DNA of 64,000 nucleotides from Streptomyces malaysiense (GCF_000980885.2 NZ_LBDA02000090.1:51954-115953), one strand, 5' to 3'. Positions 36,419-45,070 are shown, counted from the stretch's first letter. Made by a program: numbers and translations. Notes: generated by a model not told the origin, from the letters alone.

Positions 36419-37081
36419 TCACGCGGGCCGCTGAGTGCGCGTCACCCGCGCGACCAGGTCCACCCAGGCCGCCTCCAGACGCGCCATGGGCATCCCGCGC
36501 TGCCGGGTCAGATGGTGGATGAGCGCCGGGTCGAGGGAGGCCAGCAGGGTGTGGGCCAGCAGTTCGCAGTCCGCGTCCGGCACGATCTGGCGCAGCAGCA
36601 TGGTGACGTGGGTGCGCAGTGCCTGCGTCGCGGGGTGGGAGAAACGGCGGCACGCCTCGGGCTGGGCGGCGAGCTGCAGCTCCAGCTGCTCGGCCGAGCG
36701 GTAGAGCACCGCGACGCCGAACGCCCGCAGCCGCTCCAGGGGCGGCGCGCCGGGGCCGAGCGGCGGGGGCCCGCCAAGGAAGTCGGCCTGGAGCCGCCGG
36801 CCCGAGTGGTCGAGCAGGGCCATGAGCAGTCCGGTGCGGTCGCCGAAGCGCCGGAAGACCGTGCCCTTGCCGACCCGGGCCGCCGAGGCGACGGCCTCCA
36901 TGGTGACGCCGGCCACACCGTGCTCCGCGATCAGCCGGGCGGCGGCCTCCAGCAGCCGGGCCCGGTTGCGGGCCGCGTCGGCACGCAGACAGGGCTCCTC
37001 GGGGGCCGTGCCGAGCTCCAGCAGGGGTGGCGCGTCGGAGGGCTCCTGCGGCATCGGGAAGGGCTGCGGCGCGCTGGACAT
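36419..37081 (-). CDS. TetR-family transcriptional regulator
   Basis: A 220-residue TetR repressor. An unusual 35-residue Pro-rich leader precedes the DNA-binding domain (NRARLLEAAARLIAEHG, then VASAARVGKGTVFRRFGDRT), followed by a helical ligand domain. No ribosome site precedes the ATG; TACGCT six bases upstream could be the -10 of a leaderless transcript. It is divergent from an FMN reductase, and two GGACC-NN-GGTCC palindromes lie between them, so it probably represses itself and the reductase. Confidence 0.92.
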   Translation of the reverse strand: MSSAPQPFPMPQEPSDAPPLLELGTAPEEPCLRADAARNRARLLEAAARLIAEHGVAGVTMEAVASAARVGKGTVFRRFGDRTGLLMALLDHSGRRLQADFLGGPPPLGPGAPPLERLRAFGVAVLYRSAEQLELQLAAQPEACRRFSHPATQALRTHVTMLLRQIVPDADCELLAHTLLASLDPALIHHLTRQRGMPMARLEAAWVDLVARVTRTQRPA

Positions 37082-37111
37082 GAAGACAGCGTAAAGCACC
37101 GGGAACAGAAC

Positions 37112-37125
37112 TGGACCCCGGTCCG
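37112..37125. promoter_or_regulatory. TetR operator site 1
   Basis: GGACC-CC-GGTCC is a perfect 5-base inverted repeat with a 2-base centre. Its centre is 36 bases from that of site 2, and it is nearer the TetR start. Confidence 0.7.
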
Positions 37126-37147
37126 GTTATGGTGGTAGAAATTTAAA

Positions 37148-37161
37148 CGGACCTTGGTCCG
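37148..37161. promoter_or_regulatory. TetR operator site 2
   Basis: CGGACC-TT-GGTCCG is a perfect 6-base inverted repeat sharing the GGACC-NN-GGTCC core of site 1. It lies 40 bases upstream of the FMN reductase start, next to an AT-rich promoter-like stretch (GAAATTTAAA). Confidence 0.75.
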
Positions 37162-37200
37162 GATCGTAACGGCGATGTTTTCAGCCCCTGGAGATTTCCC

Positions 37201-37764
37201 ATGTCTGTTCGTATCCTCGCGCTCGTCGGCAGCCTGCGTGCCGGTTCGCACAACCGTCAGCTGGCCGAGGCGGCCGCCAAGCTCGCCCCCGAGGGCGCCG
37301 AGGTCGTGCTCTTCGAGGGCCTGGCCGACGTCCCCTTCTACAACGAGGACATCGACGTCGAGGGCGACGTCCCGGCCGCCGCCGCGGCCCTGCGTGCGGC
37401 CGCTCAGGGCGCCGACGCGTTCCTGCTGTTCTCGCCCGAGTACAACGGCACCATGCCGGCCGTGCTGAAGAACGCCATCGACTGGCTGTCCCGCCCCTAC
37501 GGCGCCGGCGCCTTCGGCGGCAAGCCCGTCGCCGTGATCGGCACCGCCTTCGGCCAGTTCGGCGGCGTGTGGGCGCAGGACGACACCCGCAAGTCGGTCG
37601 GCATCGCCGGCGGCAAGGTGATCGAGGACATCAAGCTCTCGATCCCCGGCTCCATGACCCGCTTCGCGCAGACCCACCCGGTCGACGACGCCGAGGTCGC
37701 CGCCCAGCTGACCGAGGTCGTGGCGCGCCTGCACGGCACGGCCGCCGAGATCACGGCCGCCTGA
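37201..37764 (+). CDS. NAD(P)H-dependent FMN reductase
   Basis: A 187-residue flavodoxin-fold reductase. The FMN phosphate loop GSLRAGSHNRQLAE starts near residue 10, and the family motif SPEYNGTMPAVLKNAIDWLS lies near 80. It should reduce FMN or quinones with NAD(P)H, often as protection against redox stress. It is divergent from a TetR regulator with two palindromic operators between, so expression is probably induced by a small molecule. A perfect terminator follows. Confidence 0.94.
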   Translation: MSVRILALVGSLRAGSHNRQLAEAAAKLAPEGAEVVLFEGLADVPFYNEDIDVEGDVPAAAAALRAAAQGADAFLLFSPEYNGTMPAVLKNAIDWLSRPYGAGAFGGKPVAVIGTAFGQFGGVWAQDDTRKSVGIAGGKVIEDIKLSIPGSMTRFAQTHPVDDAEVAAQLTEVVARLHGTAAEITAA

Positions 37765-37779
37765 GCCCCGTCCGAACCG

Positions 37780-37825
37780 CCCGTAGGGGCCGGAGCCGAG
37801 CGGCCTCCGGCCCCTACGGGTCTTT
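37780..37825 (+). terminator. Strong intrinsic terminator of the FMN reductase gene
   Basis: A perfect 16-base stem (37780-37795 with 37805-37820, arms CCCGTAGGGGCCGGAG and its complement) with a 9-base loop is followed by TCTTT. Confidence 0.9.
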
Positions 37826-37899
37826 CCCGCGCTCCTACGGGCCCTCCCGGAACCCCTGGGGGTTTTCCCGGACCCTCGCGGGTTTCCCCGGACCCTCCT
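37818..37899. repeat. Degenerate 20-base tandem repeat, four copies
   Basis: Four successive units of about 20 bases start at 37818, 37839, 37860 and 37880. The last two are GGGTTTTCCCGGACCCTCGC and GGGTTTCCCCGGACCCTCCT; the first two are more diverged. They fill the gap between the terminator and the esterase gene. Confidence 0.6.
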
Positions 37900-38021
37900 G
37901 CCGGTCCGTTGCGGCAGCCGGGGGTACGACCCCGCGCCGCGCTCGACTTCCGGGGCCGGTCAGGGGTATGCGGACGATGGCCGTACGGCCGTGATCGCGT
38001 CAGCCGCCCGAGGAGGAAGCC

Positions 38022-38981
38022 GTGCCCCTGGTCCCGCCCCCGTTCGACCCGGAACTGGCCGCGTGCCTGGAGTCGCTCGGGGACGCCGCCGCGCCCGGGT
38101 TCTGCCTGGAGGACCTCGGCGCCGCCCGGCGGGTCACCTGTCTGGCGTCGCCGGACCTCACCCTCGGCGGCGCCTTCGAGGTGAGCGAGCACGCGGTACC
38201 CGGACCGCCGGGCGCCCCCGGGGTCCCGCTGCTGGTCTGCCGCCCGAGCGGTACGACGGCCCCGCTGCCGGTGATCTACCACGTGCACGGCGGCGGCATG
38301 ATGGCAGGCACCGACCGGGCCGGGGTGGAGGTGCCGCTGGACTGGGCGCGGGAACTGGGCGCGGTGGTGGTGTCGGTCGACTACCGGCTCGCCCCCGAGC
38401 ACCCGCACCCGGCACCGGTCGAGGACGTGTACGCGGGCCTCGTCTGGACCGCCGCGCACACGGCACGGATCGGCGGCGCCCCGCGGCGGATCGTCGTCGC
38501 GGGCGCCAGCGCGGGCGGCGGGCTCGCGGCGGCCGCGGCACTGCTCGCCCGGGACCGGCAAGGGCCCTCCCTGCTCGGCCAGTTGCTGCTGAGCCCGATG
38601 CTGGACGACCGCAACGACACCGTCTCCGGCAAGCAGATGACCGGCCGCGGCCTGTGGGACCGCACCGCCAACGAGACGGCCTGGACGGCCCTGCTGGGCG
38701 CGCGCAGGGGCGGCCCGGACGTCTCCCCCTACGCGGCCCCGGCACGCGCCGCCGACCTGTCCGGTCTGCCGCCCGCCTACCTCGACGTCGGCTCGGCGGA
38801 GACCTTCCGGGACGAGACCGTCGCCCACGCGTCCCGCCTCTGGGCGGCCGGCGGCCGCGCCGAACTCCACGTCTGGCCGGGCGCGTTCCACGGCTTCGAC
38901 ACCCTCGCCCCCGAGGCGGCCCTGTCCCGGGCGGCGCGCGCCGCCCGGCTCGGCTGGCTGCGGCGGCTGTTGGCGCGGTGA
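38022..38981 (+). CDS. Alpha/beta hydrolase, hormone-sensitive-lipase family esterase
   Basis: A 319-residue esterase of the HSL family. The oxyanion-hole motif HGGG (YHVHGGGMMAG near residue 88), the nucleophile elbow GASAGGG near 162, the acid region (YLDVGSAETFRDE) and the catalytic His in AFHGFD near 290 are in order. It should hydrolyse short acyl esters. GTG with GAGGAGGAAG nearby upstream is the start. No signal peptide. It is followed 95 bases later by an amidase, which may belong to the same catabolic set. Confidence 0.92.
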   Translation: MPLVPPPFDPELAACLESLGDAAAPGFCLEDLGAARRVTCLASPDLTLGGAFEVSEHAVPGPPGAPGVPLLVCRPSGTTAPLPVIYHVHGGGMMAGTDRAGVEVPLDWARELGAVVVSVDYRLAPEHPHPAPVEDVYAGLVWTAAHTARIGGAPRRIVVAGASAGGGLAAAAALLARDRQGPSLLGQLLLSPMLDDRNDTVSGKQMTGRGLWDRTANETAWTALLGARRGGPDVSPYAAPARAADLSGLPPAYLDVGSAETFRDETVAHASRLWAAGGRAELHVWPGAFHGFDTLAPEAALSRAARAARLGWLRRLLAR

Positions 38982-39028
38982 GGCACGTTCCCGGCGGGAA
39001 ACCCCTCCCCGGCCAGGGCTGTTGACGT

Positions 39029-39040
39029 TACCGTTCGGTA
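39029..39040. promoter_or_regulatory. TetR-type palindrome upstream of the amidase
   Basis: TACCG-TT-CGGTA is a perfect palindromic core typical of TetR-family operators. TTGACG at 39022-39027 immediately precedes it and may be a -35. No TetR gene is adjacent. Confidence 0.5.
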
Positions 39041-39076
39041 GACCCCGTGTCCGGAGCCTCCCGGAGGTACTCGCCC

Positions 39077-40498
39077 ATGACGCCCGACCGCTCCCCCGGT
39101 CTCGCCGAGTCCGCCCGCGCCCTCGCCGCCGGGGAGGTGACCTCCCGGGCACTGGTGGAGCGGGCCCTGGCCCGGATCGAGGCCGGCGGGCCGGTGCTGA
39201 ACGCCTTCCGTGTCGTGCGCGCCGAGGCCGCGCTCCGCGAAGCGGACGCCGCCGACCGGGAGCTGGCGGCGGGCGGACGGCGGCCGCTGCTCGGGGTGCC
39301 GGTCGCGGTGAAGGACGACACGGACGTGGCGGGCGAGCCGACGGCGTTCGGCTGCGCGGGCGACTTCCCGCCGGCGGCCGCCGACGGAGAGGCGGTACGG
39401 CGGCTGCGCGCGGCCGGCGCGGTGATCGTCGGCAAGACCAACACGTGCGAGCTGGGGCAGTGGCCGTTCACCGAGGGACGGGCCTTCGGCGACACCCGCA
39501 ACCCCTGGCACCCCGGGCACACCCCCGGCGGCTCCTCGGGCGGCTCGGCGGCAGCGGTGGCGGCCGGTCTGGTCCCGGCCGCGCTCGGCTCCGACGGCGC
39601 CGGTTCGGTACGCATACCGGCCGCCTGGACCCGGCTGATCGGCATCAAACCGCAGCGCGGCCGCATCTCCACCTGGCCGCGCCCCGACCCCTTCCACGGG
39701 ATCACGGTCAACGGCACACTGGCCCGTACGGTCGCCGACGCGGCCCTGCTGCTCGACGCGGCTAGCGGCAGCCATGCCCGGGACGTGCACCGGCCGCCCG
39801 CGCTGACGGTGGCGGACGCGGTCGGCCGCGATCCCGGCCGGCTGCGCGTCGCGCTGTCCCTGAAGCCGCCGTTCACCGCCGTACCGGCCCGGCTGCATCC
39901 GCAGGTCCGCGCCCGGGTCACCGAACTCGCGGGGCAACTCGCCGCGTGCGGGCACGAGGTGACGGAGGACGACCCGCCCTACGGGCAGATCGGGCTGGCC
40001 TTCGTGCCCCGCGCCACCGCGGGGATCGCCGAACTGGCCGCCGAGGTCCCCGACCCGGCGCTGCTCGACCCCCGCACCCGGGGCGCGGCCCGGCTGGGCC
40101 GGCTGCTCGGCGGGGCTCCGCTGCGGGCGGCCCGGCGGGCGGAGGTGGCGCTGCAACGGCGGATCGGCGCCTTCTTCCGGTCGTACGACGTGATTCTCGC
40201 CCCGACCACGGCGGCGCCCCCGCCCCGGATCGGCGCGCTGCACGGGCTGGGCGGGGCGGCCACGGACCGGGCGATGATCGCCGCGTGCCCCTACGCGTGG
40301 CCGTGGAACGTGCTGGGCTGGCCGGGGGTCAACGTGCCCGCCGGGTTCGCCGGGGACGGACTGCCGGTGGGGGCGCAGTTGCTCGGGCCCGCGGGGAGCG
40401 AACCGCTGCTGGTGTCGCTCGCGGCCCAGCTGGAGGCGGAGCTGCGCTGGCACGAGCGGTGGCCGCCGGACCCGGCCGGCCGAGGGGTCGGACCCTGA
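39077..40498 (+). CDS. Amidase (amidase signature family)
   Basis: A 473-residue amidase-signature hydrolase. The catalytic Ser-Ser-Lys parts are visible: Lys in GVPVAVKDDTD near residue 80, then the Gly/Ser-rich GGSSGGSAAAVAAG near 155, and GSDGAGSVRIPAAW containing the nucleophile Ser. It cleaves a carboxamide to acid and ammonia; the substrate is not determinable. The ATG is chosen with GGAGG nine bases upstream over a GTG ten codons earlier. The GatA-like lineage is possible, but no gatB or gatC is present. Confidence 0.92.
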   Translation: MTPDRSPGLAESARALAAGEVTSRALVERALARIEAGGPVLNAFRVVRAEAALREADAADRELAAGGRRPLLGVPVAVKDDTDVAGEPTAFGCAGDFPPAAADGEAVRRLRAAGAVIVGKTNTCELGQWPFTEGRAFGDTRNPWHPGHTPGGSSGGSAAAVAAGLVPAALGSDGAGSVRIPAAWTRLIGIKPQRGRISTWPRPDPFHGITVNGTLARTVADAALLLDAASGSHARDVHRPPALTVADAVGRDPGRLRVALSLKPPFTAVPARLHPQVRARVTELAGQLAACGHEVTEDDPPYGQIGLAFVPRATAGIAELAAEVPDPALLDPRTRGAARLGRLLGGAPLRAARRAEVALQRRIGAFFRSYDVILAPTTAAPPPRIGALHGLGGAATDRAMIAACPYAWPWNVLGWPGVNVPAGFAGDGLPVGAQLLGPAGSEPLLVSLAAQLEAELRWHERWPPDPAGRGVGP

Positions 40499-40587
40499 GC
40501 GGGCCGCCTCCAGGGGCGAGCCGCGCGGAGCCGGCCGAGGAGCCGCCGGTACCGTCCGTGTGCGGCGGAGCTCCGTGAGGGCGGGCG

Positions 40588-40607
40588 CCACGCCTACGGC
40601 GGCGTGG
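40588..40607 (+). terminator. Possible hairpin after the amidase
   Basis: CCACGCC pairs with GGCGTGG around a 6-base loop, 90 bases after the amidase stop. The rest of the 40499-40743 gap holds only the promoter of the next gene. Confidence 0.4.
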
Positions 40608-40731
40608 TGTGCCGCGCGGTTCCATCCGCGCCCGGTCCGCCGACGGGCCGTCCCGGCCCATATCCGGACCGATCCGGACAGGGCCCAACCGGGATACGAC
40701 GGGCGCCCGTTACCCCGGCGGGACGTACCAC

Positions 40732-40737
40732 TAGGGT
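40732..40737 (+). promoter_or_regulatory. Leaderless -10 (TAGGGT) of the MazF-like gene
   Basis: TAGGGT ends six bases before the GTG at 40744 and no ribosome site is present, so transcription and translation likely begin together. TTACCC 16 bases further upstream may act as -35. Confidence 0.5.
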
Positions 40738-40743
40738 GCCCCC

Positions 40744-41196
40744 GTGAGCACGTTTACCGACACCGATGAGAACGTCCCCGGCCGCCACGGCCCGCACGCC
40801 ACCACCGAGGCCGACCCGCGCGAGGTCGGCCGGGTGCGCACCGAGTACTCCCCGGCCCACGACGGCGACCCGGACCCCGGGGAGATCGTGTGGACCTGGG
40901 TGCCGTTCGAGGAGAACGACGGCCGGGGCAAGGACCGCCCGGTGCTGGTCGTCGCCCGCGAGGCGGCGGGCAGCTTCCTGGCCGTGCAGCTCTCCAGCAA
41001 GCGGCACGACGGCGACCGGGAATGGGTGGCCATCGGCAGCGGCCCCTGGGACCGCTCGGGGCGGGACTCCTGGGTGGACGTGGACCGGGTGCTGCGCCTC
41101 CACGAGGACGGCATGCGCCGCGAGGCGTGCGCCCTGGACCGCATGCGCTTCAACCTCGTCCGGCAGCGGCTGCACGAGCGGTACGGCTGGACCTGA
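40744..41196 (+). CDS. PemK/MazF-like protein without adjacent antitoxin
   Basis: A 150-residue protein. A 40-residue charged N-terminus precedes a PemK/MazF-type beta barrel (GEIVWTWVPFEEN, then KDRPVLVVAREAAGSF and LAVQLSSKRHDG), and the C-terminus is DRMRFNLVRQRLHERYGW. MazF toxins cleave mRNA. There is no antitoxin-like gene on either side, and the long N-terminus differs from classical toxins, so it may be an orphan or a domesticated homologue. The GTG start is supported by a TAGGGT -10 giving a leaderless transcript. Confidence 0.8.
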   Translation: MSTFTDTDENVPGRHGPHATTEADPREVGRVRTEYSPAHDGDPDPGEIVWTWVPFEENDGRGKDRPVLVVAREAAGSFLAVQLSSKRHDGDREWVAIGSGPWDRSGRDSWVDVDRVLRLHEDGMRREACALDRMRFNLVRQRLHERYGWT

Positions 41197-41304
41197 CGGC
41201 CGGCGCCGGGCGGCGGGGCGCCGGAACGCGGGGCGGGCACCCGCGAGGCCGGAGACCGGCCGGCGGCACCCGGACCCGATCGGCTCGAGACACCGGCCGG
41301 CGCC

Positions 41305-42126
41305 TCACGTCCCGACCGGTGCGAACACCCGCACGAACGCCTCCCGCACCGCCGCCCGGGGCGTCCGGTCCAGCACCCCGAAGACCACGTGCTCGAACGT
41401 CCGCTCGAAGCGGCCTCCGGTGCCGAGCAGTTCCCGGAACGCGCCCGCGACCCGCGCCGGTTCGTTCTGGAAGACGCCGCAGCCCCAGGCACCCAGCACC
41501 AGCCGGCGGTACCCGTGGGCAGCGGCGGTCTCCAGGACCCGCTCGGCGCGGCTCGCGAGGGCGGCGGGTATCTCGGCGGCGCGTTCGGGCGCCGTACGCC
41601 GCAGGACGCCCGCGTTCGGGGCGGCGGCGGTCAGGAAGCCCACCCGGCAGGGCTCGGCGAGGAGCCTGCCGCGGTCGTCGCGGAAGACGGGGACGCCGGG
41701 GGCGTGGATCACCCGGTCGGAGTAGAGCGGGTCCCGGTCCGCGCGGTGATGGTCGTAGAACTCCCGGACCCCGAGCAGGCACGTGTACAGCGCGGAGGCC
41801 CGGCACAGGGCCTCTTCCTGAGCCTGGGCGCCGTTCAGATAGCCGCCGCCGGGATTTCTCGCCGAGGCGAAGTTCAGGACGGCGACGGGTGCGTCGGCCA
41901 GTCGCCGGGCCGCCTCCGTGCTGCTCTCGCCGGTCACCTCCACGACCGTGTCCAGGTCCGGCGCGGACGGCACCGGGACCGGCCCGGGGCCGTACATCCG
42001 GGTGCCGGCACGGGCGGCTCGGACCGCTTGCGCGAGACACACCTCCCGGCCGTCCGGGGCCCGGTAGCGGCCCGCGGCCACGATCTGTTCCGTCTCCGTG
42101 GCGATCCCGCGCAGGCGCGCGCTCAT
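41305..42126 (-). CDS. Bacterial-type poly(ADP-ribose) glycohydrolase (TIGR02452-like)
   Basis: A 273-residue macrodomain-fold enzyme. The PARG signature GGG-x7-QEE is present (NPGGGYLNGAQAQEEALCR near residue 92), followed by the macrodomain VLGAWGCGVFQNEP near 220. Bacterial PARGs remove poly- or mono-ADP-ribose from proteins. No ADP-ribosyltransferase gene is visible in the window. It is convergent with the MazF-like gene and divergent from egtA. The start at MSARLRGIATETEQI matches the family's usual N-terminus; the ribosome site is weak. Confidence 0.88.
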   Translation of the reverse strand: MSARLRGIATETEQIVAAGRYRAPDGREVCLAQAVRAARAGTRMYGPGPVPVPSAPDLDTVVEVTGESSTEAARRLADAPVAVLNFASARNPGGGYLNGAQAQEEALCRASALYTCLLGVREFYDHHRADRDPLYSDRVIHAPGVPVFRDDRGRLLAEPCRVGFLTAAAPNAGVLRRTAPERAAEIPAALASRAERVLETAAAHGYRRLVLGAWGCGVFQNEPARVAGAFRELLGTGGRFERTFEHVVFGVLDRTPRAAVREAFVRVFAPVGT

Positions 42127-42401
42127 GGCGCCACCCCCGTGGACGCCATGACCGCCGCCCACGCGGTCTCCCCCGTCGTGCTCATGCGGTCATCCTGGGT
42201 GATGCTGGTGGGACGGTGCAACGGGGTTTCCCGGGCCCGGAACGCGCCGCGAACGGGCGCGGTCACCGAGATGACCGGCCGGGAAACGCCCGGCAGGGCG
42301 CTCTTGTGCGATCCGGCACGAGGGTCTTGGCTGGGGCGAGTGCCGCCCGGCCGACCGGACGCCGGGCCGAAGACATGGTGGAATCTCAGGAGGATCCCGA
42401 C

Positions 42402-43736
42402 ATGTCCGATGCGATGGACGACAGCGGCGACCGTACGGAACACCCCACGGCCGTCACCGAGGCCGAGGTGGACGCCCTCGTACAGGGCATCTGCTTCAAG
42501 ACCGGGCCGCCCCGCGCCCTCGGTGTGGAACTGGAGTGGCTGATCCATGACCGGGGCCTGCCGCAGCGCCCCGTGACACCCGAGCGACTGCGCGCGGCCC
42601 ACAGCGCCGCGCGTGCCCTTCCCCTCGGTTCGGCGCTCACCGTCGAACCCGGCGGCCAGCTGGAACTGAGCTCACCGCCCGCCGCCTCCCTGACGGAGTG
42701 CGTCGACACCGTCTCCGCGGACCTCGCGGCCGTCCGCGCCGTCCTCGACGAGCAGGGGCTCGTCCTCGTCGGCCTCGGCCATGAACCCTTCCGCCTCCCC
42801 GACCGGTTCCTGCGCGAACCGCGCTACGACGCGATGGAGGCCTGCCTGGACCGCGCCGGACCGGCCGGCCGGCACATGATGCGCGCCTCCGCCTCCGTGC
42901 AGGTCTGCGTGGACGCGGGCCACGAGGAGCCGGGGCCGCTGGGGCACGGACGGCGCTGGTGGCTGGCGCACCAGCTGGGCGCGGTCCTGGTGGCCGCGTT
43001 CGCCAACTCCCCGCTGATCGGCCTGCGGCCGACCGGCTGGCTGTCGACCCGGCAGCTGATGTGGGCGCGGATCGGCGCGGGCCGGGCGGGCGCGCCCCCG
43101 CTGCACGAGGAGCCGCGGTCCGCGTGGGCCCGGCACGTGCTGGACTCCCCGGTGATGTGCGTGCGCGGGGACGGCGGGCCCTGGGAGGTGCCCGAGGGGC
43201 TGACCTTCCGGGAGTGGACACGCGGCCAGGGATCCCGGGCGCCCACCCGGGCGGACCTCGACTACCACCTGACCACCCTGTTCCCGCCGGTCAGACCGCG
43301 TGGCCATCTGGAGCTGCGGATGATCGACGCGCAGCCGGGCGAGGACGGCTGGATCGTGCCGCTCGCGGTGACGGCGGCGCTCTTCGACGACCCGCAGGCC
43401 GCAGAGACCGCCTACCGGTGCGTGAAGCCGCTGGCCGAGCGGGCCCTGAACCTGCCGGCCCCGCACAATCCGCTGTGGGACGACGCGGCCCGGCTCGGGC
43501 TCGCCGATCCGGAGCTGCGGGAGGTGGCCAACGTCTGTTTCGCGGCGGCCCTCGACGCGCTGCCCCGGATCGGCGCCGGCGCCGAGGTGACGAACGCCGT
43601 CGCGGGGTACCTGGAGCGCTATGTCGCCCGGGGCCGCTGCCCGGCCGACGATCTGCTGGACGCGCCGCCCGGCACCCGTATCGCCCCGGCCGGGAGCGGC
43701 CCCGCCGCCCGCGGCAGGAAGGACATCCCCTCATGA
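42402..43736 (+). CDS. egtA: Ergothioneine biosynthesis glutamate-cysteine ligase EgtA
   Basis: A 444-residue ATP-dependent ligase that makes gamma-glutamylcysteine for ergothioneine. It has the GCS2-type N-terminus (FKTGPPRALGVELEWLIHD, the ELE metal/substrate motif), QLELSSPPAASL near residue 88 and a C-terminal GHLELRMIDAQPGEDGW. The ATG has AGGAGG eight bases upstream. It is the first gene of egtABCD and its stop overlaps egtB by four bases. The 275-base gap upstream, shared with the PARG gene, holds its promoter; no clear -35/-10 pair was recognised. Confidence 0.96.
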   Translation: MSDAMDDSGDRTEHPTAVTEAEVDALVQGICFKTGPPRALGVELEWLIHDRGLPQRPVTPERLRAAHSAARALPLGSALTVEPGGQLELSSPPAASLTECVDTVSADLAAVRAVLDEQGLVLVGLGHEPFRLPDRFLREPRYDAMEACLDRAGPAGRHMMRASASVQVCVDAGHEEPGPLGHGRRWWLAHQLGAVLVAAFANSPLIGLRPTGWLSTRQLMWARIGAGRAGAPPLHEEPRSAWARHVLDSPVMCVRGDGGPWEVPEGLTFREWTRGQGSRAPTRADLDYHLTTLFPPVRPRGHLELRMIDAQPGEDGWIVPLAVTAALFDDPQAAETAYRCVKPLAERALNLPAPHNPLWDDAARLGLADPELREVANVCFAAALDALPRIGAGAEVTNAVAGYLERYVARGRCPADDLLDAPPGTRIAPAGSGPAARGRKDIPS

Positions 43737-45070
43737 CCGCCCCCAAGGCCGAGGCCACGACCGCGGAGCCGGACACCGAGGCCCTGCGCGAGCGCGCGCT
43801 GGCCTCGCTCACCACCGCCCGGGACCGCACCACCCTGCTGACCACGTGCGTGGACGAACCCGACCTCACCGCGCAGCACTCACCGCTGATGTCCCCGCTG
43901 GTGTGGGACCTCGCGCACATCGGCAACCAGGAGGAGCTGTGGCTGCTGCGGGCGGTCGGCGGGCGGGAGGCGATGCGGCCCGAGATCGACGGCCTGTACG
44001 ACGCCTTCGAACATCCGCGTGCGGAGCGGCCCTCGCTGCCGCTGCTGCCACCCGCCGAGGCCCGGCGCTACGCGGCCGAGGTGCGCGGACGGGTCCTGGA
44101 CGTGCTGGAGTCCGCCGATCTGCGGGGCACCCGGCTGACCGAGGCCGGGTTCGCCTTCGGGATGATCGCGCAGCACGAACAGCAGCACGACGAGACGATG
44201 CTGATCACCCATCAGCTGCGCAGGGGCCCGGCTGCGCTGACCGCGCCGGACCCGGAACCGGGCCCGCCGTTCACGGGACCCGCCGAAGTCCTCGTCCCCG
44301 GCGGTCCGTTCACCATGGGCACCTCCGGTGAACCCTGGGCGCTGGACAACGAACGGCCGGCGCATCCACGGGAGGTGACCCCCTTCTGGATCGACACCGT
44401 CCCGGTGACGAACGCGGCGTACCAGGCGTTCATCGAGGACGGCGGCTACGCCACCGAGCGCTGGTGGACACCGGAGGGCTGGGCGCACGTCCGGCGGCAC
44501 GGCATCGACGCGCCGCTGTTCTGGCGCCGGGAGGGCGACCGCTGGCTGCGCCGCCGCTTCGGCACCACCGAGGCGGTACCGCCGGACGAGCCGGTGCTGC
44601 ACGTGTGCTGGTACGAGGCCGACGCCTACGCCCGCTGGGCCGGGCGCCGGCTGCCCACCGAGGCGGAGTGGGAGAAGGCAGCCCGGCACGATCCGGCCAC
44701 CGGCCGCTCCCGGCGCTACCCCTGGGGCGACGCCGACCCGGCGCCGGAGCACGCCAACCTCGGCCAGCGGCACCTGGGCCCCGCCCCGGCCGGCAGCTAT
44801 CCGGCGGGGGAATCCCCGCTGGGGGTGAGGCAGCTGATCGGCGACGTGTGGGAGTGGACGGCCAGCGACTTCCTGCCGTACCCGGGGTTCCGGGCGTTTC
44901 CGTACAGGGAGTACTCGGAGGTGTTCTTCGGCTCCGAGCACAAGGTGCTGCGCGGCGGTTCGTTCGCCGTGGACCCGGTGGCCTGCCGGGGCACCTTCCG
45001 GAACTGGGACTATCCGATCCGGCGGCAGATCTTCTCCGGCTTCCGCACCGCCCGATCGGAGTCCGCCTGA
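43733..45070 (+). CDS. egtB: Ergothioneine sulfoxide synthase EgtB
   Basis: A 445-residue iron(II) enzyme that joins gamma-glutamylcysteine to hercynine with oxygen, giving a sulfoxide. The N-terminal DinB-like domain has the iron-binding histidines (WDLAHIGNQEELW near residue 60 and HEQQHDET near 146). The C-terminal formylglycine-generating-enzyme (sulfatase-modifying) domain includes GPFTMGTSGEPWALDNE, RLPTEAEWEKAARHD and VLRGGSFAVDPVACRGTFRN. Starts at an ATGA overlap with egtA and ends one base into egtC. Confidence 0.97.
   Translation: MTAPKAEATTAEPDTEALRERALASLTTARDRTTLLTTCVDEPDLTAQHSPLMSPLVWDLAHIGNQEELWLLRAVGGREAMRPEIDGLYDAFEHPRAERPSLPLLPPAEARRYAAEVRGRVLDVLESADLRGTRLTEAGFAFGMIAQHEQQHDETMLITHQLRRGPAALTAPDPEPGPPFTGPAEVLVPGGPFTMGTSGEPWALDNERPAHPREVTPFWIDTVPVTNAAYQAFIEDGGYATERWWTPEGWAHVRRHGIDAPLFWRREGDRWLRRRFGTTEAVPPDEPVLHVCWYEADAYARWAGRRLPTEAEWEKAARHDPATGRSRRYPWGDADPAPEHANLGQRHLGPAPAGSYPAGESPLGVRQLIGDVWEWTASDFLPYPGFRAFPYREYSEVFFGSEHKVLRGGSFAVDPVACRGTFRNWDYPIRRQIFSGFRTARSESA

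Noticed and set aside
40890..43736. An extended frame giving EgtA a 500-residue N-terminal addition
   Set aside because: The upstream part overlaps the MazF-like and PARG genes and is Arg/Pro-rich without motifs. The ATG at 42402 has a strong AGGAGG.
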